This document shows, in pieces, positions 17,221 through 25,268 of a stretch of 64,000 bases of DNA. The translations under genes were made by a program, and so were the position numbers. How positions within the stretch are numbered: the stretch's first letter is position 1; every line of letters starts with the position of its first letter. The notes beneath the pieces are model-generated. The model saw nothing but the letters and a program-made list of their open reading frames with translations. It was not told where the DNA came from and searched no databases. Source of the DNA: an uncultured Verrucomicrobia subdivision 3 bacterium (GTDB lineage: Bacteria; Verrucomicrobiota; Verrucomicrobiia; Limisphaerales; DASXHY01); NCBI GenBank assembly GCA_937890005.1, contig CALBZA010000075.1, positions 9,072 to 73,071 on the forward strand. The letters run 5' to 3'.

Positions 17221-19656
17221 TCACTCGCGCATCGTGGCCTGCAACACCTGCTTCAGCTGGGCCACGACTTTCTCATGCGCCGCATTCACTTCGGCCTCGG
17301 TCAGCGTCCGCTCGGCATTTCGATACGTGAACGCGTAAGCCATGCTCTTCTGCCCGGCCGGAACGTTCTTTCCGCGAAACACATCGAACAGCTCCACAGC
17401 CTCAAGATTCGCCGGTTTCGCCTGCTTCACCGCCTGCAGCACGGCGTCGTGCGTGACCGATTCGGCAACGAGCATCGCAACGTCGCGGCGGCTTGACGGG
17501 AATGAAGGCAAAGACTTGAACGACTTTGCAGGATTCCGCTTCGAGATCAGCTGATCGAGGTTCAATTCCGCCAGAAACACCGCATCGCGCAGGTCGTATT
17601 GTTTCGCCAGCGGCGGCAACAGCTGACCCATTTCGCCCAAAGGCAATTTGCCCAGCTGAATGGTCGCCGATTCCAGGAACAGACCGGTGCTTCCTTCGCG
17701 CTTCATGAACACCAGTCCGCGCATGCCGAACTGCTCCAGAAACTCCTCCAGCAACCCTTTCAAATCGTAGATGTCGAACTTCGCATCACGATTGTCGCCG
17801 CTCCAGAACAGCGCATTGCGCTGGCCCGTAATGGCAATGGCCACGCGTCGTTCCTCCTTCGTGGCGCCATTGACGGACGAAAATACCCGACCCACTTCGA
17901 ACAGAGCGATGTCGTAATTCTTCCGGCTGACATTGTGCCGAAGCGAATGAATCAAGCCGGTCAGCAACGTCGGCCGCAGCACGTCCATGTCTGAACTCAG
18001 TGGATTCGAAAGCGGCACGAGTTCTTCGCCCGATTTCAAATTTCGGATTTCGGATTTCGGAATGAGCGTCTGGCCCTGGGCTTCGTTCAATCCGAGTCCC
18101 GCCAGAATTCGACGCGCCTCGGCAAGCTGATCGTGAAGGGCGTCGTAGGGATGTGATCCAATCGCGCCGCGCGGTGGAGTGGACGGAATTTTATCGACGC
18201 CATGCAGGCGTGCGACTTCTTCAATCAAATCCACCTCGCGCTTCAAATCGACGCGGAAACTTGGAATTTCGAACACACCGGAAGCTGCAGCCTTGAGTCC
18301 CAGCGCGGTGAGATGTTTTGTTTGTTCTTCCGGAGAAAGATTGGTCCCGAGCAGTTCGTTTGTTTTTTCGAACCGCAGTGAAATCTGCTTCGGCTCGGCC
18401 GGCTTCGGATAAACATCGACAACTCCGTCAGCCAGTTCGCCTCCGGCTGTTTCAAGAATCAACTGCGCCGCGCGCTGACCAGCCCAGTCGGCAATGCCGA
18501 TGTCCGCGCCGCGCTCGAACCGGTAGCTGGATTCGCTTCGAAGCCCGAGTTGCTTGCTGGTGCGTCGGATATTCGTCGGATTGAAGCAAGCGCTTTCGAT
18601 CAGCACATCGACGGTCTGATCGTTGATCTCTGTGTTCTGGCCGCCCATGATGCCGGCCAGAGCAATTCCTTTCTGCTCGTCAGCGATCAACAGCATCTCG
18701 CGGGTCAGTGTTCGTTCCTGTCCATCGAGCGTTTTAAATTTCTCGCCGTCCGCCGCGCGGCGCACAACGATGGTTGGCTTGCCGTCCGCGCCTTTGGCGA
18801 TCAGGTGATAATCGAACGCATGCAGCGGCTGCCCAATTTCCAGCATCACGAAGTTCGTCACGTCCACCACGTTGCTGATGCTGCGAATGCCGACTTTCTC
18901 CAGTGTACTCTTCAACCAGTTTGGACTCGGACCGACCTTCACGCCCTTGATCACGCGGGCCGTGTAACGCGGGCAAAGTTCAGCATCCTCAATACGAACT
19001 GACACAAGGTCGGCGGCTTTGAGTTTTGAGGTTTGAGCTTTGAGTTCGGGGATATTGAGAGGATTTCCGGTAAGCGCAGAGATTTCACGGGCGATGCCAA
19101 TCACGCTGTTCCAGTCGGGCCGGTTCGGCGTCGTCTCAAGGTCGTAAACCACATCACCGCCGCTGCGCCCCAAATACTCGGCAAACGACTGGCCGACCTT
19201 TGCGTCTTCGCGCAGAATCAGCAATCCGTCCTCCTTTTTGTGTCCGATTGCTTCCGGATCAATGGCCAGCTCTTCGTGCGAACACATCATGCCGTGCGAT
19301 TCCACGCCACGGATTTTTCCAACCTTGATGGTGAAGGGTTCCTTGTCACCGGGCTTCATGGGCAGCGAGGCGCCGGGGAGAATCAATGGAACCTTGTCGC
19401 CGGCTTTGAAATTCTGCGCGCCACAGACAATCTGCCGCTCGCCTTTGCCATCATTGACACGGCAGAGCGAAAGTTTGTCGGCGTTGGGATGCTTGTCGCG
19501 CGTGATGACCTGGGCAACGACGATGCCTTCGAACTCGCCGGCGACCTTCTGAACGCCTTCGACTTCGAGACCAAGCATCGTGAGCCGCTCGGAGAGTTCC
19601 TCCGGCGACCAGTTGAAATCGACGTATTGCTTAAGCCAGTTGAGCGTGACTTTCAT
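17221..19656 (-). CDS. pheT: Phenylalanine--tRNA ligase beta subunit
   Basis: 811 residues, full length for the bacterial beta subunit. It pairs with PheS to charge tRNA-Phe. Domains in order: N-terminal MKVTLNWLKQYVD start typical of the family, an OB-fold tRNA-binding domain (about 40-150), B3/B4 editing domain (about 210-400, with HAFDY), B5 (about 415-490), the catalytic-like core, and the C-terminal FDX-ACB anticodon-binding domain (YAFTYRNAERTLTEAEVN). The open frame continues 14 codons upstream, but MKVTLNWL is the natural start. pheS is not in the window, so the usual pheST operon is broken. Two stretches of coding DNA are heptanucleotide repeats. Confidence 0.96.
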   Translation of the reverse strand: MKVTLNWLKQYVDFNWSPEELSERLTMLGLEVEGVQKVAGEFEGIVVAQVITRDKHPNADKLSLCRVNDGKGERQIVCGAQNFKAGDKVPLILPGASLPMKPGDKEPFTIKVGKIRGVESHGMMCSHEELAIDPEAIGHKKEDGLLILREDAKVGQSFAEYLGRSGGDVVYDLETTPNRPDWNSVIGIAREISALTGNPLNIPELKAQTSKLKAADLVSVRIEDAELCPRYTARVIKGVKVGPSPNWLKSTLEKVGIRSISNVVDVTNFVMLEIGQPLHAFDYHLIAKGADGKPTIVVRRAADGEKFKTLDGQERTLTREMLLIADEQKGIALAGIMGGQNTEINDQTVDVLIESACFNPTNIRRTSKQLGLRSESSYRFERGADIGIADWAGQRAAQLILETAGGELADGVVDVYPKPAEPKQISLRFEKTNELLGTNLSPEEQTKHLTALGLKAAASGVFEIPSFRVDLKREVDLIEEVARLHGVDKIPSTPPRGAIGSHPYDALHDQLAEARRILAGLGLNEAQGQTLIPKSEIRNLKSGEELVPLSNPLSSDMDVLRPTLLTGLIHSLRHNVSRKNYDIALFEVGRVFSSVNGATKEERRVAIAITGQRNALFWSGDNRDAKFDIYDLKGLLEEFLEQFGMRGLVFMKREGSTGLFLESATIQLGKLPLGEMGQLLPPLAKQYDLRDAVFLAELNLDQLISKRNPAKSFKSLPSFPSSRRDVAMLVAESVTHDAVLQAVKQAKPANLEAVELFDVFRGKNVPAGQKSMAYAFTYRNAERTLTEAEVNAAHEKVVAQLKQVLQATMRE
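18034..18061. repeat. Heptamer repeat inside pheT (TTTCGGA)
   Basis: Four consecutive 7-base units, TTTCAAA then TTTCGGA three times, lie within the coding region and encode about residues 532-541 (the KSEIRNLK segment, just before the conserved NPLSSDMDVLRPTL). Seven is not a multiple of three, so the repeat is not visible at protein level. Confidence 0.7.
19017..19044. repeat. Heptamer repeat inside pheT (nTTTGAG)
   Basis: Four consecutive 7-base units CTTTGAG, TTTTGAG, GTTTGAG, CTTTGAG lie in the coding region, encoding about residues 205-214 (ELKAQTSKLK) in a probable linker at the start of the B3/B4 region. The same word occurs five times in the spacer at 28111-28145. Confidence 0.7.
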
Positions 19657-19785
19657 CGGAGCCGGGACGGTAAACGTCAGGCAATGGCCAGTCAACACGA
19701 TGCTCCGGGCGCATTGAGCAATCCCCCTCTTTCGTCATCGTTCTCGAATCAATCCGAGGAAGAGACGATTACAGGGAGATGGGCG

Positions 19786-20391
19786 TCATTCCTCCGAACA
19801 ACCTTCCGCTTCGGCAGCAGCAATAAATGTTCGGAGCAGTTTGATCCTTGGCTGCGCCAGCAGGCGTGAGGTTCCGAGCAACAGCTGGCCGGGAAGCGAA
19901 TCCGCGTTTCGTCGCAGCACAGCGAGCGCGTCAGGAAAACGCTGAAATCGTGTGTCGCGGCCGATCTTGCTCACGGTTCTCAAAATCGCTGTGGCACCCA
20001 GCTGCTCCAGAATGTCGGCGTCGCGAACGATCGTTCCTTCAATCGTGGTCGGTGTCGCCGATGGCTGATGTGTTCGAATGACTTCAACGACCGCCGGAAT
20101 CTTCTCTTCCGGAAATCCAAGTCGTTTCAAAATGGAGGGCGTCTCTCGCATCGCATAAGCGACACAATCCCAAGCCGCCAGCGCCGCCAGATCTTCAGGA
20201 CGATGACCGACAAAGACACCGAGGTCATGCATCCATACCGCCGCGAAGACCACGTCGTCGTCGTACGCTTCATCGGCGCCGATCATCTTTGTGAGTTCAT
20301 AAAGGCGGGCCTGATGACTGAACTTGTCCACCGGCTTTGCCTGCTCGCGGATGAATTCGATCAGCGCAGTTCGAAACTCATTTGGTTTCAT
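19786..20391 (-). CDS. HD-domain phosphohydrolase
   Basis: 201 residues. The metal-binding HD signature is visible: a first His (FSHQARL), the HD pair in WMHDLGVFVGH, and a later Asp (VRDADIL), consistent with a small single-domain HD hydrolase. Such proteins act on nucleotides or similar phosphates; the substrate cannot be read here. The open frame extends 38 codons upstream with basic, low-information sequence, so the ATG before KPNEFRTALIEFI is chosen. It runs in the same direction as pheT with a 129-base gap and may be read from its own promoter. Confidence 0.8.
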   Translation of the reverse strand: MKPNEFRTALIEFIREQAKPVDKFSHQARLYELTKMIGADEAYDDDVVFAAVWMHDLGVFVGHRPEDLAALAAWDCVAYAMRETPSILKRLGFPEEKIPAVVEVIRTHQPSATPTTIEGTIVRDADILEQLGATAILRTVSKIGRDTRFQRFPDALAVLRRNADSLPGQLLLGTSRLLAQPRIKLLRTFIAAAEAEGCSEE

Positions 20392-20571
20392 GGAACGACG
20401 CGAGTGATAACGGATCAGGTTGCGTTTGGCGACGGAAGTTTTGAAATGGAAGAGGCCGCTGAGGAACGCGCGCGCTCTGACGCGAAGCCGGGCGACTCTA
20501 TTCACAAATAAAAATGCGAAAAAAACTTCGATCTCTGAAGGGTCTCGCCACGCGCCCGTCTGATTTTACGT

Positions 20572-20898
20572 ATGAAAAAGTTACTCTTAATAGCCGCAGT
20601 TCTCGCAGGAGCGGTGACAGCGTCGCAAGCTGGAGTCGATGTCCGCATCGGCATCGGAATTCCCGCGCCGCCTCCAATTGTCATCAGCCGGGCTCCGGCT
20701 TATTACCATCCTCCCGTCGTGGTGGCGCCCAGTCTTCCACCCCGGCCCTGGACACCCGTGGTTGTCGTGCCGCCGGCACATCATCACCATCATCATCACG
20801 GTTATGCGCCTGCACACAGGCCGGGCTATCGGGTGAAGGCAAATTACTCGAACAACGGACGTCACGAGCGCTACACCTATCGCGAACGCTGGCACTGA
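20572..20898 (+). CDS. Small secreted Pro/His-rich protein
   Basis: 108 residues. A clear signal peptide (about 1-20, cleaved near SQAG) is followed by a Pro/Val-rich region (APPPIVISR, then PSLPPRPWTP), a run of seven His (69-75 region) and a Tyr/Arg-rich end (ERYTYRERWH). No catalytic motif is visible. Similar short YXWV/His-rich secreted proteins are common in this phylum and unassigned. The His run might bind metal. A good intrinsic terminator follows 28 bases after the stop, which supports a real single-gene transcript. Confidence 0.68.
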   Translation: MKKLLLIAAVLAGAVTASQAGVDVRIGIGIPAPPPIVISRAPAYYHPPVVVAPSLPPRPWTPVVVVPPAHHHHHHHGYAPAHRPGYRVKANYSNNGRHERYTYRERWH

Positions 20899-20926
20899 TT
20901 CCAAACTTTCAACCACCGAACCAGCG

Positions 20927-20960
20927 AGGCCGGGGCTCAAGGGCTCCGGCCTTTTTCTTT
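20927..20960 (+). terminator. Intrinsic terminator
   Basis: A 10-base stem AGGCCGGGGC / GCTCCGGCCT (one G-T pair) with a six-base loop is followed directly by TTTTCTTT. It ends the transcript of the His-rich secreted protein. Confidence 0.85.
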
Positions 20961-20968
20961 AAGTCCGG

Positions 20969-21472
20969 TCACTCAGAAAAGTTGACCGTGCCGTGCTGTT
21001 CGCCTTCACGAACGTGCGGTTGCGTTCCTCGAACATATGCCCGGGCCGCTTCGAACAGGTAGCGGACGCTCTGGAACCCGGATGTTTCCCAGTATTCCGC
21101 AAACACAGCCTGCGCGCGGATCAGCACCAGTTCCGGATCATTGACGCCGCCGGGGAACCAGGTCTGATACGACTCCTTCCAAAACTCCGCCGCTTTGTTG
21201 CGATCGAAGATCAGCTTCGCCGCCGCGTTCAGTGTGAGGTAACGGCTCATTTCGTCCTGGCAAACGATCAGCACGCGTTCGTCGTTTTCAATTTCCTTCG
21301 CCTTTGCGCTGCTTCTGCCGGTGAAGAACCAGATATCGCAATTCGGTTCCACATGCGCGATCACCATCGGTCTTCCGTGAAACGGCGTTTCATTGCCGTG
21401 TGTATGAGTTACGAGCAACGCTGTCTCAAATTCGCTCAGCAGCTTCCGGATTTTGTCAACCTGATCATTCAT
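20969..21472 (-). CDS. Pyridoxamine 5'-phosphate oxidase-like (general stress protein 26) family
   Basis: 167 residues. A split-barrel flavin-binding fold of the general-stress-protein-26 type is suggested by the N-terminal helix (DQVDKIRKLLSEFETALLVT), the HGRPM segment, IWFFTGRSSAKAKEI and the VLIVCQDE strand. These proteins bind FMN or F420-like cofactors; no specific substrate can be named. The open frame continues 64 codons upstream, but a strong Shine-Dalgarno directly before this ATG settles the start. It is convergent with the His-rich secreted protein and shares its terminator region. Confidence 0.82.
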   Translation of the reverse strand: MNDQVDKIRKLLSEFETALLVTHTHGNETPFHGRPMVIAHVEPNCDIWFFTGRSSAKAKEIENDERVLIVCQDEMSRYLTLNAAAKLIFDRNKAAEFWKESYQTWFPGGVNDPELVLIRAQAVFAEYWETSGFQSVRYLFEAARAYVRGTQPHVREGEQHGTVNFSE

Positions 21473-21477
21473 AAAAT

Positions 21478-21483
21478 TCCTCC
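21478..21483 (-). promoter_or_regulatory. Shine-Dalgarno deciding the PNPOx-like start
   Basis: GGAGGA on the minus strand, 5 bases before the ATG. This is one of the few strong ribosome binding sites in the window and rules out the longer upstream reading. Confidence 0.8.
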
Positions 21484-21681
21484 GACTGGTTTTCTCACCG
21501 TCCAACACAGCTTTCACAGGGTCAATTGGGGTCCCTTCTCCTCGGTAGAAAAGATTTCTTGTGAGAAATCTGAAACTGCCGATGGAAAGATCACGGTCCT
21601 GTGGTAGGCTGTCTGGCTTTTTAAATGGCTGGAACAAAGGAACCCGATCGCCGGGCCAGCTCACAGGATCAGCTTAGCACC

Positions 21682-23793
21682 ATGAAGTGTCGGTTTGTCG
21701 GTTTTCGTCATTTTTTCACCAGTGCAGTTTCGGTCGCGGTTCTTTCCGCGCTTAACGCATTCGCTCAACCTCAACAGGCGTCGCCGCCCAGCGGTCCCCG
21801 CCAGTTCCATCGAGGCTCGATCAACCGTGTCGAAGATGTCCCCGCGGGACGCTTTCGAAACCAGCTCGACCGTCTTCGTCCCCAGGCAAAGTATCGCGCC
21901 GCCGCCTGGCTTCATAATTTCCATTTCACAGAACTCGATCTCGCGACACTGCACACCGACCCGGACGGAGCCATTTACTACGTCGATGCCTTCACATTGC
22001 CCGCCTCTGCGGAAGCTGCGAATTCAGAACCGGTCACAGCCGCGGCGACCGTGCCGGTCACGCCTTTTCCTTCCGGCCTGATCTTTCACAGCAAGCCGGG
22101 CGCGCCCAACACGATCTATCTCAACTTCGTTGGAATGACGGTCACTGGCACCGCGTGGAACTCCTCTGAAAAACGAACCTCTTTTCAGGCAGTCGCCTTC
22201 AGCATGGACGCGGACTTCACCACCTTCAGCGATGCGGAACAAACCGCGATCCGGCGCATCTGGCAGCGCGTTGCCGAGGATTACGCGCCGTTCGACGTGG
22301 ACGTCACCACCGAAAAACCGGCGGTGTTCACCGAGCGAACCGCGATGGCGCTCATCACTCGAAGCACCGATGCGACCGGCGCGAAAAATCCTTCATCAAC
22401 CGGCGGCGGTGTTGCCTACATCAACGTGTTCGGCGGATCGAACTTCGGCTATTACCGCCCGGCTTGGATTTACTACGACAATCTGGCAAACACGGAATCT
22501 TACATCGCGGAAGCGGCGACGCATGAGATCGGACACAACATGGGCTTGAGCCATGACGGAACCACGGGCGGCGGCGGCGAATATTATGGAGGCCATGGAA
22601 GTGGTGAAACGTCCTGGGGGCCGATCATGGGAACCGGTTACAACCGCAACGTCAGCCAATGGTCGCGCGGCGAATATTACCTCGCGAACAACACACAGGA
22701 TGACCTGGCTTTGATCGCAGCGAAGCTGACCTACATCAGCGACGACCATGGGGATTCGTCAGACAACGCCACGGCGCTTACGTTTTCAGGCGGAACCAAC
22801 ATCGTTTCGACCACGCCGGAAACCGATCCGACGAATTCCAATCCAGCCAACAAGGGCGTCATCGAGCGCAACACAGACGTCGATGTCTTTTCGTTCGACA
22901 CTGGTGAAGGGACCGTTCGCCTGACAGTAAAACCATGGGTGGTCGCGTCGGGAACACGCGGAGGAAATCTGGATGTTGCGCTTGAACTGCGCGACGCCAG
23001 CAACAACGTGATCGCCACAAACAATCCTTCCACCCAGACCGGTGCGCAGATTCAAACCGCCGTTCCGAGCGGAACGTATTATCTTTTCGTCAGAAATTCC
23101 GCCGCGGGAAATCCGCTCAGTTCAACGCCGACCGGCTACACTTCGTACGGCAGCATCGGACAATATTTCATCAGCGGATTCATCGTCGCGCCGCAATCGG
23201 TTCAACCACTCGTTCAGCTGACCGTCACCGCCAACAATCCTGAATGGGGATCCGTGTCGCCGTCCGGCGGAACGTATGAGCTGGGAACACAGGTTCAGGT
23301 GACTGCAACACCGGCGAGCTATTATCAGTTTGCGCACTGGACGAACGGAGCCTCGGGCGAAAACGCAACGACGACCGTTCTGCTCAGTTCGAACACGACG
23401 GTTCAGGCCATTTTCCAGGAAACGCTGACCACAAATTCGCCAACACCGCTCTGGTGGCTTGCGGCGAATGGTTTTGGAAGCAACCCGGAATCAGCGGTCA
23501 ATCAGCGCGGCGCGAACGGAATGTTTGTCTGGCAATCGTATGTCGCGGGCCTCGATCCGAACAATCCGTCCGATCAGCTGAAGCTCGCGCTCCATCACGG
23601 GACAACTGGCGATGTGCTGAGCTGGAATACCGTTGCGGGACGTGTTTATTCGATTCGCGCGGGCAGCGACATTGCCGGCGAAATGACACCGTTGCCCGGT
23701 GCAGAGGATTTGCCTGCGACAACGCAGTCGTTCACGAATTCATCGTCAACCCCAGGCACGCGATTCTACCGGCTGGAAGTAAAGAAGCTGTAG
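21682..23793 (+). CDS. Secreted zinc metalloprotease with InlB-type repeat
   Basis: 703 residues. A signal peptide (about 1-30) is followed by a propeptide-like region and a metzincin catalytic domain with the zinc site HEIGHNMGLSH (H281, E282, H285, H291). A bacterial pre-peptidase-C-like beta sandwich follows at about 350-500 (DVDVFSFDTGEGTVRLTV). A divergent InlB B-repeat lies at about 515-580 (GSVSPSGGTYELGTQVQVTATP). The end is the short module (FYRLEV) shared with three other secreted proteins in this window. It would digest extracellular protein. An open frame 19 codons longer exists, but the signal peptide starts at this ATG. Confidence 0.88.
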   Translation: MKCRFVGFRHFFTSAVSVAVLSALNAFAQPQQASPPSGPRQFHRGSINRVEDVPAGRFRNQLDRLRPQAKYRAAAWLHNFHFTELDLATLHTDPDGAIYYVDAFTLPASAEAANSEPVTAAATVPVTPFPSGLIFHSKPGAPNTIYLNFVGMTVTGTAWNSSEKRTSFQAVAFSMDADFTTFSDAEQTAIRRIWQRVAEDYAPFDVDVTTEKPAVFTERTAMALITRSTDATGAKNPSSTGGGVAYINVFGGSNFGYYRPAWIYYDNLANTESYIAEAATHEIGHNMGLSHDGTTGGGGEYYGGHGSGETSWGPIMGTGYNRNVSQWSRGEYYLANNTQDDLALIAAKLTYISDDHGDSSDNATALTFSGGTNIVSTTPETDPTNSNPANKGVIERNTDVDVFSFDTGEGTVRLTVKPWVVASGTRGGNLDVALELRDASNNVIATNNPSTQTGAQIQTAVPSGTYYLFVRNSAAGNPLSSTPTGYTSYGSIGQYFISGFIVAPQSVQPLVQLTVTANNPEWGSVSPSGGTYELGTQVQVTATPASYYQFAHWTNGASGENATTTVLLSSNTTVQAIFQETLTTNSPTPLWWLAANGFGSNPESAVNQRGANGMFVWQSYVAGLDPNNPSDQLKLALHHGTTGDVLSWNTVAGRVYSIRAGSDIAGEMTPLPGAEDLPATTQSFTNSSSTPGTRFYRLEVKKL

Positions 23794-23801
23794 CGCTCGC
23801 G

Positions 23802-25268
23802 TTACTGCAACTTCAGCGGAAGCTGAATCAGCTGGGAATGAAGTCCTGACAACACCTCACCCGTACGCTGCGCGCGAACATTGTTTCCGAAACGGAACGT
23901 TGCTCCCGCATCGAAGTTCCGGATCATCAGGCAATAGTTTCCGTTCACCATGATGCCGAGCAGCTCGCCTGTTTTGCTGAAGACGAGATCGCCGCGGGAA
24001 GGATTGAATTTGCCGAACAGTCCGCGAATGAAACTGTTGTCGAGCCGGACGTAACCGGGAGTGCTGGGATCGATCTGGAACCGGCACTCGCCATAATAGT
24101 CCTCGCTCGCGCCAACCAGCACGGCGTCCTGAAACTTGAAGGGATCGGTGGAGCCGCGATAAACCTTGCTGCCAAGAGTCTTCGCCTCAGCCTCGCTCAC
24201 CGGCATCCAGACCACGCGCGGATCCTTGAAGCTGAACGAGAGCGAACGGATCGGCACCTGCGCCGAGCGATGCGCCAGCACGCCGGTCATGTCCTCCCAA
24301 TCGGTGCCCGGACTGTAGATCACGAACGGCGTTTCCTGCACGTGACACAGCGCGAAGATGTTGGTGCCGTCATTGACGAGCACAGTTCGTGTCGCGCGGC
24401 GTCGCGACGCTTCGTTGCCGAACAAGCCAGGGCGGGTCAGGTCGATTCGCGCTTCAACACGATTGCTGACGAAGTCGTTGAAGATCGTGTTCGGGGCAAG
24501 CGGCCGGTTCTCGCGAATTTCCTGGGCGAGCCGGGTTGAATTGGTGGCGAGCGATTGAACACCCTCCGCGAGCTTCACCCTTTCCTCGCGTTCAAGCTTC
24601 ACCTGTTCCTTCGCAGCGGCGGCCTGTTCCATCGCATGACGCCGCTCCACCTCAGCAACCTGAAGACGCGTCGCGAGCTGTTGCTTTTCATTCAGCACCA
24701 TCTGATTGCTGCGCACCAGATCCGCCAGCTGCTTTTGCAATGCCGCGGCCTGCTCGGCCTCGCGCTGTTTCTCCAGTTCAATCTGTGCCAGACGTTCGCG
24801 TGACTGAGCGGCGTCGCCGGCCGTGGATTGAAGCTGCTGGGTCAGGCGCATCAGATTCGTCTGCGCGGCAAGGAACTGATCCTGAAGCGAAGTCTGCCTT
24901 TGTTGAAGCTCCCGGGCTTCCCGTTCGCGCGACTGCAACTGTTGCTGCAACTGCTGCGCCTGTTGTTCGCGGGATTGAAGCTGCTGTTGAAGCTGGCGTG
25001 CCTGTGTCTCGCGCTCGGTCGCGGCGCTGCGAGCGCGTTCGAGTTCGCCGAGCAGCTGGTCGCGGCTCTTGCGCTCCTCATCAAGCGCCAGCTGCATCAT
25101 GGCAGCGAGATCGCGATTGGCCGTATCCACGCGATTCGTCTGCATCTCCATCCGCGGCGCGGTGCTCTGGGCGCCTTCCTGACCGACCTTGTTGATGTCC
25201 ACCGACGAAAACGCCAGCAGGCTGATCAGCAGGAAGTCGCAGATGACGATCAGGATGCTGCGATTCAT
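23802..25268 (-). CDS. MotB/ExbD-like anchor with coiled coil and trypsin-like domain
   Basis: 488 residues, no named family recognised. Residues 1-24 form one TM with an internal acidic residue (ICDFLLISLLAFSSVD, D11), as in the proton-channel helix of MotB. Residues about 50-255 are a long Gln/Glu/Arg coiled coil with near-tandem 14-residue units (QQLQSRE repeats at 93-115). Residues about 260-465 look like a chymotrypsin-fold domain: FALCHV (H309) matches the catalytic His context, and PSRGDLVFSKTGELLGI (S424) matches the serine loop, although GDSGG is not intact. The start overlaps the stop of the upstream membrane gene by 4 bases, so the two are coupled. Whether it cleaves anything is unknown. 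Confidence 0.65.
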   Translation of the reverse strand: MNRSILIVICDFLLISLLAFSSVDINKVGQEGAQSTAPRMEMQTNRVDTANRDLAAMMQLALDEERKSRDQLLGELERARSAATERETQARQLQQQLQSREQQAQQLQQQLQSREREARELQQRQTSLQDQFLAAQTNLMRLTQQLQSTAGDAAQSRERLAQIELEKQREAEQAAALQKQLADLVRSNQMVLNEKQQLATRLQVAEVERRHAMEQAAAAKEQVKLEREERVKLAEGVQSLATNSTRLAQEIRENRPLAPNTIFNDFVSNRVEARIDLTRPGLFGNEASRRRATRTVLVNDGTNIFALCHVQETPFVIYSPGTDWEDMTGVLAHRSAQVPIRSLSFSFKDPRVVWMPVSEAEAKTLGSKVYRGSTDPFKFQDAVLVGASEDYYGECRFQIDPSTPGYVRLDNSFIRGLFGKFNPSRGDLVFSKTGELLGIMVNGNYCLMIRNFDAGATFRFGNNVRAQRTGEVLSGLHSQLIQLPLKLQ

